Source of the DNA: a virus
DNA: 34,369 bases
IMG/VR virus record: IMGVR_UViG_3300028738_000050
Coordinates: 1-34,369 of that record
Direction: 5' to 3' (one strand)
Below are positions 23,865 to 33,212 of the stretch, piece after piece. How positions within the stretch are numbered: position 1 is the first letter of the stretch; every line of letters begins with the position of its first letter. Position numbers and translations under genes: made by a program. Under the pieces are notes generated by a model. That model was not told the origin of the DNA. It saw only the letters and a program-made list of their open reading frames with translations, and did no database searches.

Positions 23865-24590
23865 TTAGATTTTTGTAAAATTAAGGTTAAAATAATAATC
23901 AAAACTATATTGAGTTGATGATTTTGATTGGTTATACTGAATAGTAATAATATCAAACTTATAAGGGTCATAATTAATAACACTTTTATTAATCAAATTT
24001 TCTGATTTATATACACTAACATCAAAAGTTGGATTATATTGTAGCATTATATTATCATAAATAGTTTGTTGTTTAATATCATAATATCCAACATAAAAAT
24101 CTATTTTATCTAATCTATATCGTCCAAATATATTATTTGTAACATATTCATAAATAGCATTATTTATATTATTAGAATATACTTCATTAGCATTTATAAT
24201 CTTAAACACTCTTTGTTCTTTAATTTTAAAAAATAAGTAATCTTTTAATATAGCTGAGCCATTTATAATTATCTGCCATCTTGTGTTATCACTTAAATTA
24301 GATGTTGTTTGAGTATATAATGATATATTTTGATTATTACCTTTTAAATCTGTTAAATTCTCATAAAATTGAGTTTCCCAAATTTCTGGTATTGTATCTT
24401 TATCATAATATTGATAACCATCATTATAATTACCAACTACTTGACTAAAATTTATAGAATCATCATTAATAACAATATTATCTTCAGAGTAAATAATTTT
24501 TCCACCGAAAAATGTACGTAACTCAGTTTGATTCATAGTACCAGGAACCGAATTCACACTAAATTTTTTTAACATTAAATTGCTCTTCAT
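23865..24590 (-). CDS. hypothetical virion protein, 241 aa
   Basis: Starts MKSNLMLKKFSVNSVPGTMN; an internal Met at 6 is a possible alternative start. It is rich in Asn, Tyr and Ile with alternating beta-type strands (RWQIIINGSAILKDYLFFKI; KIDFYVGYYDIKQ) and has no membrane segment. It lies 3 bp after the 1139-aa structural gene and is probably co-transcribed with it. Size, composition and position suggest a small tail or baseplate component, but I recognise no family. Confidence 0.6.
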   Translation of the reverse strand: MKSNLMLKKFSVNSVPGTMNQTELRTFFGGKIIYSEDNIVINDDSINFSQVVGNYNDGYQYYDKDTIPEIWETQFYENLTDLKGNNQNISLYTQTTSNLSDNTRWQIIINGSAILKDYLFFKIKEQRVFKIINANEVYSNNINNAIYEYVTNNIFGRYRLDKIDFYVGYYDIKQQTIYDNIMLQYNPTFDVSVYKSENLINKSVINYDPYKFDIITIQYNQSKSSTQYSFDYYFNLNFTKI

Positions 24591-24593
24591 AAA

Positions 24594-27500
24594 TTAGTCT
24601 AATTGTTTTGTTTGAATTGGATCAATAATATAATCAATATTATTGAGATTTGCAAAAGCCATCTTATTTATATTTTGATCTAAATTGGTTAAAATATAAA
24701 AATCTTTATCCCAAGATGAATTAAATATAAATCTTGAGCCATAAGAATAACCATACTCATCAACCATTGGATAAATAGATTTATCAGTATCTGTATCTTT
24801 TAATTTTAATGGTGATAAATTTGGATTAATTTTTGAATAAACTAATTCTTCTATCATACCAAAATTTTCAAAAGATGTATCAAATTTATAATTTGAATCC
24901 CATTGTTTAATACTTGTTCCTGTATATAAATATATATTATTAAATATAGGAATATCTGTAAATATTGGTTCATAACTACCATTATATCTATAAATTACAT
25001 TATTTGTTGATACTGCATTTGATGCAAAAACAGTATTCATATTATTTTCTTGAATATTTAAATTCATATATCTTGCTAACGGTTCGATAACATTGTATTT
25101 TTGTTTTTGATTTGAATCATAAAATGTTTCATAATCACCATAAATATTAGAAGATGGTCCTTTTATTGAACCTTTTATATAAGATTGCTTTTTTGTTTCT
25201 AATAATTCTGGGTCATTAACAGTTAAAATAAATGGTGGATCTGCTTTTCCCCAATTTGTACCAATCATTGTACAGCCAGAATTAAAAATATTTATTGGTC
25301 CAGTTGATCCTAAAACACCTTTAGAATCAAAATAATAATATGTTATACCAGACTCAAATTCTGATAATGTATTCATATCATCAAAGGCATCATTAAAATT
25401 AGCCGCCGTAATTAATGCTGGGTCATATTCTATTGCAGTAGCAGGATAAATTAAACTATTACCAACAAGTGTTTTAGAATTATAAAATCCATATTTTTCA
25501 CCAAAAACAGGAACATTATTTAAATTAATAAAAGAAGTTTGTATAGGTATTATAACATTAATAACAATTAAAATATTTTTAAATACGTCATTTAAGAAAA
25601 CATGAATTCCGTTAGTTCCACTATCTATTATATTATTACTATCTATTATTCCATTTTCATATAATCCAATATATGTAATACCACTATAATAATCATACAC
25701 ATCATTCAATATAATTGAAAATTTATAATCATTATAATTCTTACTATAATCTGAAATAATATTTAATATTTTACCAGAAGTATCTCTTGATATCTTATTT
25801 ATATTAACTGCACTAAAATTTAAGCCTTTAAATAATGTAGATGATGATGAATATACATCACCAGATTGAAAAGTTGAATACTTTAAGGTTGCTCCAGTAT
25901 AAAGTAATTCATTTACCGAAAATAAATGTTTATTTTTGAAAAAATAATTAAAATAATTCACATCTTTGTTTAAATATAAATCTAAATCAAATTTATTATT
26001 AATCATAAAATCGGTTTCAATATTAGTAGTTTGATTTAAATATCTAACAATATTTCCAGTACTACCAGAAAAGAAATTACCTATTCTATAAAAATAATCT
26101 AAATTTTTTTCGGTTTCGTGTGGTACATTACTTTTAGAATCACACGCACTATTATAAATATCTCCAACATCTATTGAATTATTTAATTTATAAGGATAAT
26201 CACAATTAGAATTTGAGCCAGCATACCCCCATTTAACAACCGATTGATTTTTTCTCCAAATTCCTGTCAAATCGTTAAATGAAATTTCAAATAACTCATC
26301 ATCAGAAACATATTCAGATGAAACATTCATAATTTGATATTGTCCATCTTCACCTCTTGGATGTGTCATAAAACTTTTATTTAGAACTGAGATATCAGTA
26401 TAATCAACAGCATATAATTTATGTTCATTAGTTACATGATAAATATCTTTTTCATAATCAAAATCAGCAAAATGAGTATTAACTCTATTAAAATCAAAAT
26501 CTTTAATATCACTAAATTTTAATCTATAAACAGGATAAACAATTGGCTTAACACCATATGAATATATTGGCTTTGTATTATAATATTTACTATTTTTTCC
26601 ACCTTTCCAATATTCTAATTTATCTGGATAAGAATTTATAGCATAATCACTCTGAACAAAATACTCATCACCTCTTTTCTTTAATATATGATAAATACCA
26701 TCAATATTAATTATGTAAAGGTCACCAAACATAGATTTAAGCTCACCATTATCATAATATGAATCTATATTAAATCCAGAAGTATATCCGGAAATAAAAT
26801 TAGTATATCCAGATGTGTTTCCAATTCTATTACAATTATAATCATAATCTTTATCCATATAATTAATAAAACATGATCTATCATTAACAGTACTAAATGT
26901 GACAGCACTCATATCAAATGTGCTAATTACTTGATAATTATAAACCAACCCATTTGGAATTCTATTAACTTGATAAAATTGGTCGTTATATTGAATCCAA
27001 TATGTTTTATTTGTATAAAATCCTTCAACAAAAGGGGAATCTGTAATTTTTGTTGTCCCACTCATAAAAATATTATTCTTCAATGATAGTCCTGGTTTCA
27101 AATCAGGTGTTACATAGGATGTCAGATTTGTTATAAATTCTAATTTATCAATGTAAAATCCATAATACCTATTTAATGAATAATTTTTAATATTATCTGG
27201 TGTTGCCGGAACATCATTAAATAAAAACTTCATATTTAATATATGTGGAAAAATTAAATCATTACTTCTAAATGAATCTAATATTTCTTTTTCTAATTTA
27301 AAATGTGGTTGTTCATAATATAATATTTCTTGTAAAAATTTAGATTTAGAAGTATAAAATCCATTAACATAATCTATACCATAAAATTTAGAATATTCAT
27401 ATTGCTTAAAATTTAATTCAAATGAATTTTCTGGAAATAAATCATTATTTGTATAATTATTATATAAGAAATAACCTATATCACTTTGATATCTCATATC

Positions 27501-28013
27501 AGAAAAACTAACACATTTCCATTTATCAACAATTTGAGAATAAAAATTATCCTTATTTAATTTACTTACACTAAAATCATTATATTCTTCTTCGTATGGT
27601 GTAGGATCATCAACTCTTAATATTATAAACCCTTCAGGTAAATTATTTTTTTTTATAAATAATGGCGCTAAATATTCATAATCTTCATTATACCAATTAT
27701 CCTCAACTGACTTAGCACCAGACCAATAAATATCATCAAATTGCTGACTATATTTAGAAAATGTAGTATCATTATCAGAATCATATTTAACATCAAATGC
27801 TATTTGTGATGATAATCCATCATAAAACTTAATAATCTGATCATCTAATAAATTATTTTTATTTAATAAAAAATGTTTAAATTTTTGATCTGATAATTGT
27901 TTATTGGTATCAAATGATTCTAAATATAAATTGTAATCAGAAGCAACAACTAACTTAACATTAGTTGTCAATGCTGGATTTGTTCTTAAAAGTTGAAAGC
28001 TATTATTAATCAT
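24594..28013 (-). CDS. large virion structural protein, 1139 aa (tail/baseplate type)
   Basis: The N-terminus NSFQLLRTNPALTTNVKLVV begins a very large Asn/Tyr/Asp-rich, mainly beta protein. Segments such as YLESFDTNKQLSDQKFKHF (residues 30-48), DDIYWSGAK (near 93) and LPEGFIILRVDDPTP (near 125) match what I remember as conserved in uncharacterised structural proteins of large Bacteroidota phages. No enzyme motif, signal peptide or coiled coil is seen. It lies 14 bp after the 1061-aa gene and 3 bp before the 241-aa gene, in one leftward operon. A tail-tube-distal or baseplate role is likely, but no T4 counterpart can be named. Confidence 0.75.
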   Translation of the reverse strand: MINNSFQLLRTNPALTTNVKLVVASDYNLYLESFDTNKQLSDQKFKHFLLNKNNLLDDQIIKFYDGLSSQIAFDVKYDSDNDTTFSKYSQQFDDIYWSGAKSVEDNWYNEDYEYLAPLFIKKNNLPEGFIILRVDDPTPYEEEYNDFSVSKLNKDNFYSQIVDKWKCVSFSDMRYQSDIGYFLYNNYTNNDLFPENSFELNFKQYEYSKFYGIDYVNGFYTSKSKFLQEILYYEQPHFKLEKEILDSFRSNDLIFPHILNMKFLFNDVPATPDNIKNYSLNRYYGFYIDKLEFITNLTSYVTPDLKPGLSLKNNIFMSGTTKITDSPFVEGFYTNKTYWIQYNDQFYQVNRIPNGLVYNYQVISTFDMSAVTFSTVNDRSCFINYMDKDYDYNCNRIGNTSGYTNFISGYTSGFNIDSYYDNGELKSMFGDLYIINIDGIYHILKKRGDEYFVQSDYAINSYPDKLEYWKGGKNSKYYNTKPIYSYGVKPIVYPVYRLKFSDIKDFDFNRVNTHFADFDYEKDIYHVTNEHKLYAVDYTDISVLNKSFMTHPRGEDGQYQIMNVSSEYVSDDELFEISFNDLTGIWRKNQSVVKWGYAGSNSNCDYPYKLNNSIDVGDIYNSACDSKSNVPHETEKNLDYFYRIGNFFSGSTGNIVRYLNQTTNIETDFMINNKFDLDLYLNKDVNYFNYFFKNKHLFSVNELLYTGATLKYSTFQSGDVYSSSSTLFKGLNFSAVNINKISRDTSGKILNIISDYSKNYNDYKFSIILNDVYDYYSGITYIGLYENGIIDSNNIIDSGTNGIHVFLNDVFKNILIVINVIIPIQTSFINLNNVPVFGEKYGFYNSKTLVGNSLIYPATAIEYDPALITAANFNDAFDDMNTLSEFESGITYYYFDSKGVLGSTGPINIFNSGCTMIGTNWGKADPPFILTVNDPELLETKKQSYIKGSIKGPSSNIYGDYETFYDSNQKQKYNVIEPLARYMNLNIQENNMNTVFASNAVSTNNVIYRYNGSYEPIFTDIPIFNNIYLYTGTSIKQWDSNYKFDTSFENFGMIEELVYSKINPNLSPLKLKDTDTDKSIYPMVDEYGYSYGSRFIFNSSWDKDFYILTNLDQNINKMAFANLNNIDYIIDPIQTKQLD

Positions 28014-28027
28014 TCATATAGTTATTT

Positions 28028-31000
28028 TTAAAGCATTGTTGATGTATTAGGGCTATTGAGAGTTCTTGTTGTGTAAGTTTTATTTCTAAATATTTGAAAA
28101 TTAACTTCAAATTCAAATGGCCTACTTAAATTTTCTGGTTCTAAAAATATTCTTAATTTTCTAGTTACAGGGGTTGATGTTGATAAAGTTGATGGAAAAG
28201 TAACTTTATCATTTGTTCCACCAGATAATTTAAAGAAAATTTTAATTGGTAATGTGAATTTTGTACTAGCATTTATTAATTTAACTCCACCAACATCTGA
28301 ATATACATAATTGTTAATATTATCAATATATGGATGAACAGTAACAGGAAAATCAGATTGATAATTAGCATCAGGAAGAGTAATTGTCAATCCAGTCCAA
28401 CTAACACCACTAGTTACAGTAGAGTCAAACAAATCAATTGTAGATCCAGATGCAACACCAAGATTCCATTTATTAGAATAAAGTGAATTTCCTCTATCAT
28501 CAACAGTAGAACCGGATCTATATATAGGATCAGTGCCAGAAGAATCAGATACCCAAATAAATTGATTATCAACTTGCTGATTTAACTGATCAGACGAATC
28601 AACATATGCTGCTAATGACCCATTTGCAATAGCGGTATTATAAAATCTATTATCACCAACTGTAGAAGGTACGTATTTTCTATATGAAAGTAAACCAAGT
28701 TGGTTACTAGTAGAAATATTTTCAAATTGTAAATAATAATCATCAATAGAATAAATATTATTATAATAAGTTCTCGATGTGCCGCCAAATAATGTGGCAT
28801 ATTCTTCACAACGAACTGCAACATTAACTGAAGCACCATTTGCTATTAAAATTTCATTTGAATTTTTAAGTAATTTAACAACAAGTTCACCTTTAGCAAG
28901 CAATATAGTTTGTTCAAGTGTTGATATTTTATCAGTTAATAATTTTAAATAAGCATTTAACATAATGACATTACCATTGGCATCCTTAAAAGATGTACCC
29001 AAATTAACATCTTGATGTGCAACATATAAATCATTAACATTATATGATTGTTGTAAATGTGTTGTCAATCCCATAGAATTAAAATTACTTAATAATTGAG
29101 ATGAAATTTGATCAGTTTGTGCGTTTTGTAAAATAGTAGAACTATCATTACCAACTTGTGCTAAATCATCTGGGAATTCTATTGTTAATATATCACTCCA
29201 ATCAGATTCAAGAGGAGCATTTGGCCAACCAACTTCTGATATTGATTTAACTCTAATATCAACTTTTTCATTTTGCTGTATTGAAACATCTAATTGATTT
29301 ATATTTGGAGCATTAGCATCAGTAACATCTTCCACATTCCAAGTCCAAACATCTAGCGCACTATTATAAGTTCTTCCTCTTACATCACTTGAAAATTGAT
29401 TCCAATTAGAAAAATATCCAGTTACAGTTGAATTTTGAGTTGAAACACTAGGATTAGTATATGCTTTAGATTGGTCTAAGACATCTCCAGTTGAGGTAGC
29501 ATTTGTATAAATTGTTTGTGTCATGTTTAAATTAAAACCTTCTGTGGTGGGTTCTGAACCACCTTTGGCGCTATATCTATATTGAACCTTAAATTGTATC
29601 ACCTCTTGTTTTTGTTGCTGTCCTGATGTTGTAACAACAATTGGTGCTGGAAAACTCCAAAATCCACGAATTCTGAATTTTGGTGTTTCAGTTGAAGATG
29701 ATCCAGTATTTTCTGCGCTAATTTTATTTACAATAGACGTATATAATTTCGTTTGTGAATTTTGCTGATCAATTAAAGAATTTAATTGATTTTGTGCAGC
29801 TTGTTTATCAGAAACCGATTTATATTGTTTAGTGCTAACTTCCTTAGTTTTTTGCGTAATAGCGTCATTCAATTGACTTAATTGTGAATTAACAGATGTT
29901 TTTTGTGATTGTAATGCTTTTAACTTCGCTGAATTTGCAGTATTTGTCAAATGTGTATTAATTTGTACAACTTTAAAATTAGTACTATCTAAAGTAAGAA
30001 CATTTGGTGTAGAACCGAATTTACTAGGAATATTTTTAACAATCATATCCTTTAATACTGATCCATAATCATATACAGTTTCACTATAATATTTATTCAT
30101 TGAAACTGTATTATTAGTATCTAATACTAAATCATTACTATAAAAACAAGTACCATATGACCAAGTTGATGCTACTATACCAGAATCTGTATTAATTGGC
30201 TTAACAAAAACTACATTATATTCATCATAACCAATTGTCACTTTAATTGATTTATTAGATAATGTTGGACTATAAAATTTTAACGCTTTTGAAATAATTG
30301 GCACAGGCTCTAAACCTTCAGTTCTTTCTAAAATAACTCTAAAATTAGATTTAGCTGTACTAATCTCTTTAATTTTCCATTTTGTTGATGAATTTTTTTT
30401 ATTAATAATTAATTCATCACCAATTGCTAAAGTATTTGTATTACCAGAATAATCGTAATATGTAATTGAACCTAACGCATACCATAATTTTTTATTAATA
30501 GTGTCATTATCAACGCCAACAACATCAAAAGTACCATAATATTGTAATTTCTCATAATCTAAATCAAATTGCTGTTCATCATAAGGCTGATTAGAAAACA
30601 TCACACCATAATTTTTTGGATTACCATACCAAGTTGTTAAATCATCAATACTTATATTATTTTTATTTAAAAATCTATTTTCAAAATCTTTTTTAGATGT
30701 TAAACCATCTGTAGTATAATTTCCAGATGTATCTTTTTGAAATTTAATAATATATCTGCGAGATAATACTTTATTAACTTTTATATCTATTTGATCGGTT
30801 AAATCAAGTTCAACCGCTAGCATAGGATTAGACAACGATTCAAAAAATGAATTATTAATTGATGTAAATTTTGATACTGTATTTAAATTATCAATTGGAT
30901 CTGGCTCACGGTTTAAGTCATCAACATAAACCCTTCTCATAGTTGTACCATCTGATACATATGCAGTTGAGTCTGCTAAACCAGCTAGTTTTCTAATATT

Positions 31001-31213
31001 TCTATTAGCGATATCTAATTCATTTTTTAATTGACCAACTGTTGGAAATTGATATGTTGATGATGTTCCATCACTATTCATTAAATTAACACTAACAACC
31101 GAATTTCTATTAGTTACAACATCATTTAATTTGGTTATAACTTCAATTGAATTCTTATTTAATAATGCTAATTGTTCTGCAAAAGATACAAAGGTGTTTT
31201 TCTGATTTATCAT
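28028..31213 (-). CDS. large virion structural protein with coiled coil and Fn3-like region, 1061 aa
   Basis: The N-terminus (TFVSFAEQLALLNKNSIEVITKLNDVV) is helical and resembles the opening of structural proteins in large phages. A beta-rich part is followed by a Gln/Ser/Lys-rich coiled coil at about residues 428-500 (LKALQSQKTSVNSQLSQLND...). Next come FRIRGFWSFPAPI and a fibronectin-III-like region that ends with VKSISEVGWPNAPLESDWSD (near 653-675). A second helical stretch (LLTDKISTLEQTILLAKGEL) precedes a beta-type C-terminal region. The mix suggests an elongated, perhaps trimeric, tail or baseplate protein. It is the first gene of its operon, behind a TATATATAATAAAAAA element. Confidence 0.75.
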   Translation of the reverse strand: MINQKNTFVSFAEQLALLNKNSIEVITKLNDVVTNRNSVVSVNLMNSDGTSSTYQFPTVGQLKNELDIANRNIRKLAGLADSTAYVSDGTTMRRVYVDDLNREPDPIDNLNTVSKFTSINNSFFESLSNPMLAVELDLTDQIDIKVNKVLSRRYIIKFQKDTSGNYTTDGLTSKKDFENRFLNKNNISIDDLTTWYGNPKNYGVMFSNQPYDEQQFDLDYEKLQYYGTFDVVGVDNDTINKKLWYALGSITYYDYSGNTNTLAIGDELIINKKNSSTKWKIKEISTAKSNFRVILERTEGLEPVPIISKALKFYSPTLSNKSIKVTIGYDEYNVVFVKPINTDSGIVASTWSYGTCFYSNDLVLDTNNTVSMNKYYSETVYDYGSVLKDMIVKNIPSKFGSTPNVLTLDSTNFKVVQINTHLTNTANSAKLKALQSQKTSVNSQLSQLNDAITQKTKEVSTKQYKSVSDKQAAQNQLNSLIDQQNSQTKLYTSIVNKISAENTGSSSTETPKFRIRGFWSFPAPIVVTTSGQQQKQEVIQFKVQYRYSAKGGSEPTTEGFNLNMTQTIYTNATSTGDVLDQSKAYTNPSVSTQNSTVTGYFSNWNQFSSDVRGRTYNSALDVWTWNVEDVTDANAPNINQLDVSIQQNEKVDIRVKSISEVGWPNAPLESDWSDILTIEFPDDLAQVGNDSSTILQNAQTDQISSQLLSNFNSMGLTTHLQQSYNVNDLYVAHQDVNLGTSFKDANGNVIMLNAYLKLLTDKISTLEQTILLAKGELVVKLLKNSNEILIANGASVNVAVRCEEYATLFGGTSRTYYNNIYSIDDYYLQFENISTSNQLGLLSYRKYVPSTVGDNRFYNTAIANGSLAAYVDSSDQLNQQVDNQFIWVSDSSGTDPIYRSGSTVDDRGNSLYSNKWNLGVASGSTIDLFDSTVTSGVSWTGLTITLPDANYQSDFPVTVHPYIDNINNYVYSDVGGVKLINASTKFTLPIKIFFKLSGGTNDKVTFPSTLSTSTPVTRKLRIFLEPENLSRPFEFEVNFQIFRNKTYTTRTLNSPNTSTML

Positions 31214-31295
31214 TTTGAACGATTTAATTTTTTATTATATATAAAAAAATTAACTCTACAAAATATTTTTTACTATTAAATGAAACACCTTTGTA
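31187..31295. repeat. 13-bp perfect inverted repeat flanking the 1061-aa gene start
   Basis: TACAAAGGTGTTT at 31,187-31,199 (inside the gene) is matched by AAACACCTTTGTA at 31,283-31,295 (just after the methyltransferase gene). The arms bracket the promoter element and start codon. They could pair in a read-through transcript and mask the start, or be protein-binding half-sites. Confidence 0.4.
31233..31245 (-). promoter_or_regulatory. TATATATAATAAAAAA promoter-like element before the 1061-aa gene
   Basis: On the minus strand TTTATATATAATAAAAAA lies about 20 nt upstream of ATG 31213, in the 84-bp gap after the methyltransferase-like gene. It has the same form and spacing as the elements before 13,599, 13,685 and 23,818. 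Confidence 0.5.
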
Positions 31296-31297
31296 AA

Positions 31298-31837
31298 TTA
31301 ATAATAGTTATTATCTTCTATTACTTTACTTTTTTTCTTTAATGCCACAATTCCTTGACCATCTGTTAATTGCTCAATAACATTATAATATTTTAAAGTC
31401 ATTTGATAATCTTCTCTATTAAAATCATGTATCATTACAATAACATTTTCATCTATCATATCATATATTGCTTTAGCACAATATTTTCTTGCTCTTCCAT
31501 CTATTAACACTTTAGTAAATTTCAAATTATTATTTTTTGGAAATTCAATATAATTCTTAAATTGTTCATATCTACATGGAATTGGATCTGGTGTATGTGC
31601 TGCAATATAATTCAATTCAATATTTTCTATATTGTAATTATCAACAGCAATTTGAATATTATTAATCCAATCTTTATCATGCTCAATAGATATTACTTTT
31701 TTTACTAATCCAGAAAAATATAAGGTAGAATTACCTGAACCCCATTCTAAAAAAATATCATCTTTATTCAAATATTTTTCAATAAACTCATATTCATATT
31801 TGTGCATTAGTGGTGTAAAAAAACTTAATTTATTCAT
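31298..31837 (-). CDS. class I SAM-dependent methyltransferase-like protein
   Basis: A 179-residue protein with a Rossmann-type methyltransferase pattern. Motif I is FLEWGSGNST (29-38), the acidic end of strand 2 is IEHD (51-54), and later elements are VLIDGRARKYCA (110-121) and IVMIHDFNR (133-141). The motifs resemble methyltransferases acting on sugars or glycan-linked groups more than DNA methyltransferases, and no DPPY or PC motif is present. It is last in the leftward sugar-modification block, 23 bp after the sulfotransferase, with its own TTTATAAAAATAAAAATAAA leader before the ATG. A role in capping or modifying a glycan fits the context. The substrate is unknown. Confidence 0.6.
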   Translation of the reverse strand: MNKLSFFTPLMHKYEYEFIEKYLNKDDIFLEWGSGNSTLYFSGLVKKVISIEHDKDWINNIQIAVDNYNIENIELNYIAAHTPDPIPCRYEQFKNYIEFPKNNNLKFTKVLIDGRARKYCAKAIYDMIDENVIVMIHDFNREDYQMTLKYYNVIEQLTDGQGIVALKKKSKVIEDNNYY

Positions 31838-31848
31838 ATTTTATTTTT

Positions 31849-31858
31849 ATTTTTATAA
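31849..31858 (-). promoter_or_regulatory. TTTATAAAAATA element before the methyltransferase gene
   Basis: TTTATAAAAATAAAAATAAA directly precedes ATG 31837 on the minus strand. It resembles the element before 19148 (TTATAAAAATAA) and loosely the T4 late motif TATAAATA. It may instead be only an A-rich translation leader. Confidence 0.3.
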
Positions 31859-31860
31859 AT

Positions 31861-32568
31861 TTAAACCAATAAATTTATTTTATCTATCAAATCCTGAGAC
31901 ATCCAATTCTTATATTCTCCAACCACGCCTTTACCAGGATTAAAATTTGGTAAATTTTTATCATTAACATTAGGTATTACATCCCCAATTTTTTTACCAA
32001 TATAATTTTCAATTATCAATTTTTGATTATTAAAATCTAATAATATATCTTCATAATTCAACACAAGCATATTATCCTTATATTTCATCCATCCATCAAT
32101 ATGTAATTTCCACCTATTTACATAATTTTCAGGCTCAATTATAACATGAGGATCTGGTGAATATGGCAGCAAAAAATCTCTACCAATATCATCAGGTTTA
32201 CTAAAAATCCAATCTTCAAATTTTGGAAATCTATCTAAATCTTTAGGAAATGGTATAAACTTATAATAACTAACCAAAACATCTTTAACATCTCTTTTTA
32301 AATAAATAACTTTATACTTCTCAAATAAAAAATCTAAATAAGACAAAACAAATTCAACTTGATGATGTGATTTACAAACTATATTTTCAATATACGAATT
32401 AACAACAATATCTTTATATGTATAATGTTTATAGTTTTCTAAAGTATATGGTATAGACTGTGGAATAAAACCAATAGTATGAAATTCTCCATTCTTATCA
32501 TAATTTATTAAATTTATTAGCAAGTGAGTACCTGACCGTTCGTGAGTTATTACTATTATTGGCTTCAT
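31861..32568 (-). CDS. PAPS-dependent sulfotransferase
   Basis: A 235-residue protein with the full sulfotransferase signature. The 5'-phosphosulfate loop is THERSGTHLL (8-17), KSHH (66-69) supplies the usual central histidine position, and the 3'-phosphate site is YLKRDVKDVLVSYYKF (89-104, with R92 and S100). LVLNYEDI (168-175) follows, then the C-terminal GKGVVGEYKNW (212-222), which matches the G-x-x-G-x-W-K-type loop. It would transfer sulfate from PAPS to a hydroxyl, probably on a sugar given the neighbouring glycosyltransferases, in the host cytoplasm. Its start overlaps the glycosyltransferase stop (ATGA). No PAPS synthesis gene is visible, so the host would supply PAPS. Confidence 0.85.
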   Translation of the reverse strand: MKPIIVITHERSGTHLLINLINYDKNGEFHTIGFIPQSIPYTLENYKHYTYKDIVVNSYIENIVCKSHHQVEFVLSYLDFLFEKYKVIYLKRDVKDVLVSYYKFIPFPKDLDRFPKFEDWIFSKPDDIGRDFLLPYSPDPHVIIEPENYVNRWKLHIDGWMKYKDNMLVLNYEDILLDFNNQKLIIENYIGKKIGDVIPNVNDKNLPNFNPGKGVVGEYKNWMSQDLIDKINLLV

Positions 32569-33212
32569 TTATATTTTAAAATTATTTCCTTACATTTTTT
32601 AATAAATTGATATGCATTTATTTTATCTTGAGTTGCAATATCAAAAAATCGTATTTCAAATTGATGATATAGCCAATCATCATATGTTGTACCATTACCA
32701 TACCGTTTATTTAAACATTTCCATTTTTTATTTAATGACGAAGTTATTTCAAATAATTTTACATTCACGCCATATTTTGGAGCAACCCAACTAAATTCAC
32801 CACCACAATCATATTCGTCTCTCAATTTGAAAGATGGACTATTCAATTTTTCATAAACTTTTTTTGTTATTCCAAAACAAGCTGGAGCAGCATAAACAAA
32901 ATTAGGAGTTCTAGTTTGATTTACCTGTTCAACACCTATAATAGAATTATCATCTGAAATTTGATCAACTATATATTCATATAATTTAGGTTTTAATGGA
33001 ATGCAATCAATATCAAAAAATATTAAGATATCAAAATCTAAACTTTTTATTTTTTGATCCATCCAATCATGATGAAATGATAAATCTGTAAATTCTTGGT
33101 TCAATTCCATATTAAATGTATCAAAAACTTGCTTTTGACATTCAACAACTCTTTCAGGAATATTATTCATATAACAAGAAAAAACCTGTACATTTCTACC
33201 ATTAATTTCCAT
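32565..33212 (-). CDS. glycosyltransferase-like protein with DxD motif
   Basis: A 215-residue protein. The central segment FDILIFFDIDCIPL places a DID (67-69) at the end of a hydrophobic strand, as in GT-A fold glycosyltransferases that bind a divalent metal and nucleotide-sugar. Later elements are PACFGITKKVYEKL (110-123) and a basic Trp/Tyr-rich region (KKWKCLNKRYGNGTTYDDWL) that could form the acceptor side. It overlaps the GT2 gene by 11 bp and the sulfotransferase by 4 bp, so it is translationally coupled. The CAZy family cannot be fixed by eye. Donor and acceptor unknown. Confidence 0.65.
   Translation of the reverse strand: MEINGRNVQVFSCYMNNIPERVVECQKQVFDTFNMELNQEFTDLSFHHDWMDQKIKSLDFDILIFFDIDCIPLKPKLYEYIVDQISDDNSIIGVEQVNQTRTPNFVYAAPACFGITKKVYEKLNSPSFKLRDEYDCGGEFSWVAPKYGVNVKLFEITSSLNKKWKCLNKRYGNGTTYDDWLYHQFEIRFFDIATQDKINAYQFIKKCKEIILKYK

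Noticed and set aside
28612-28839. 75-residue minus-strand open frame inside the 1061-aa gene
   Set aside because: Alternate-frame shadow in AT-rich coding sequence, with no start signal or family pattern.
32612-32794. 60-residue plus-strand open frame opposite the DxD glycosyltransferase
   Set aside because: Antisense shadow of a gene with clear motifs and operon overlaps.
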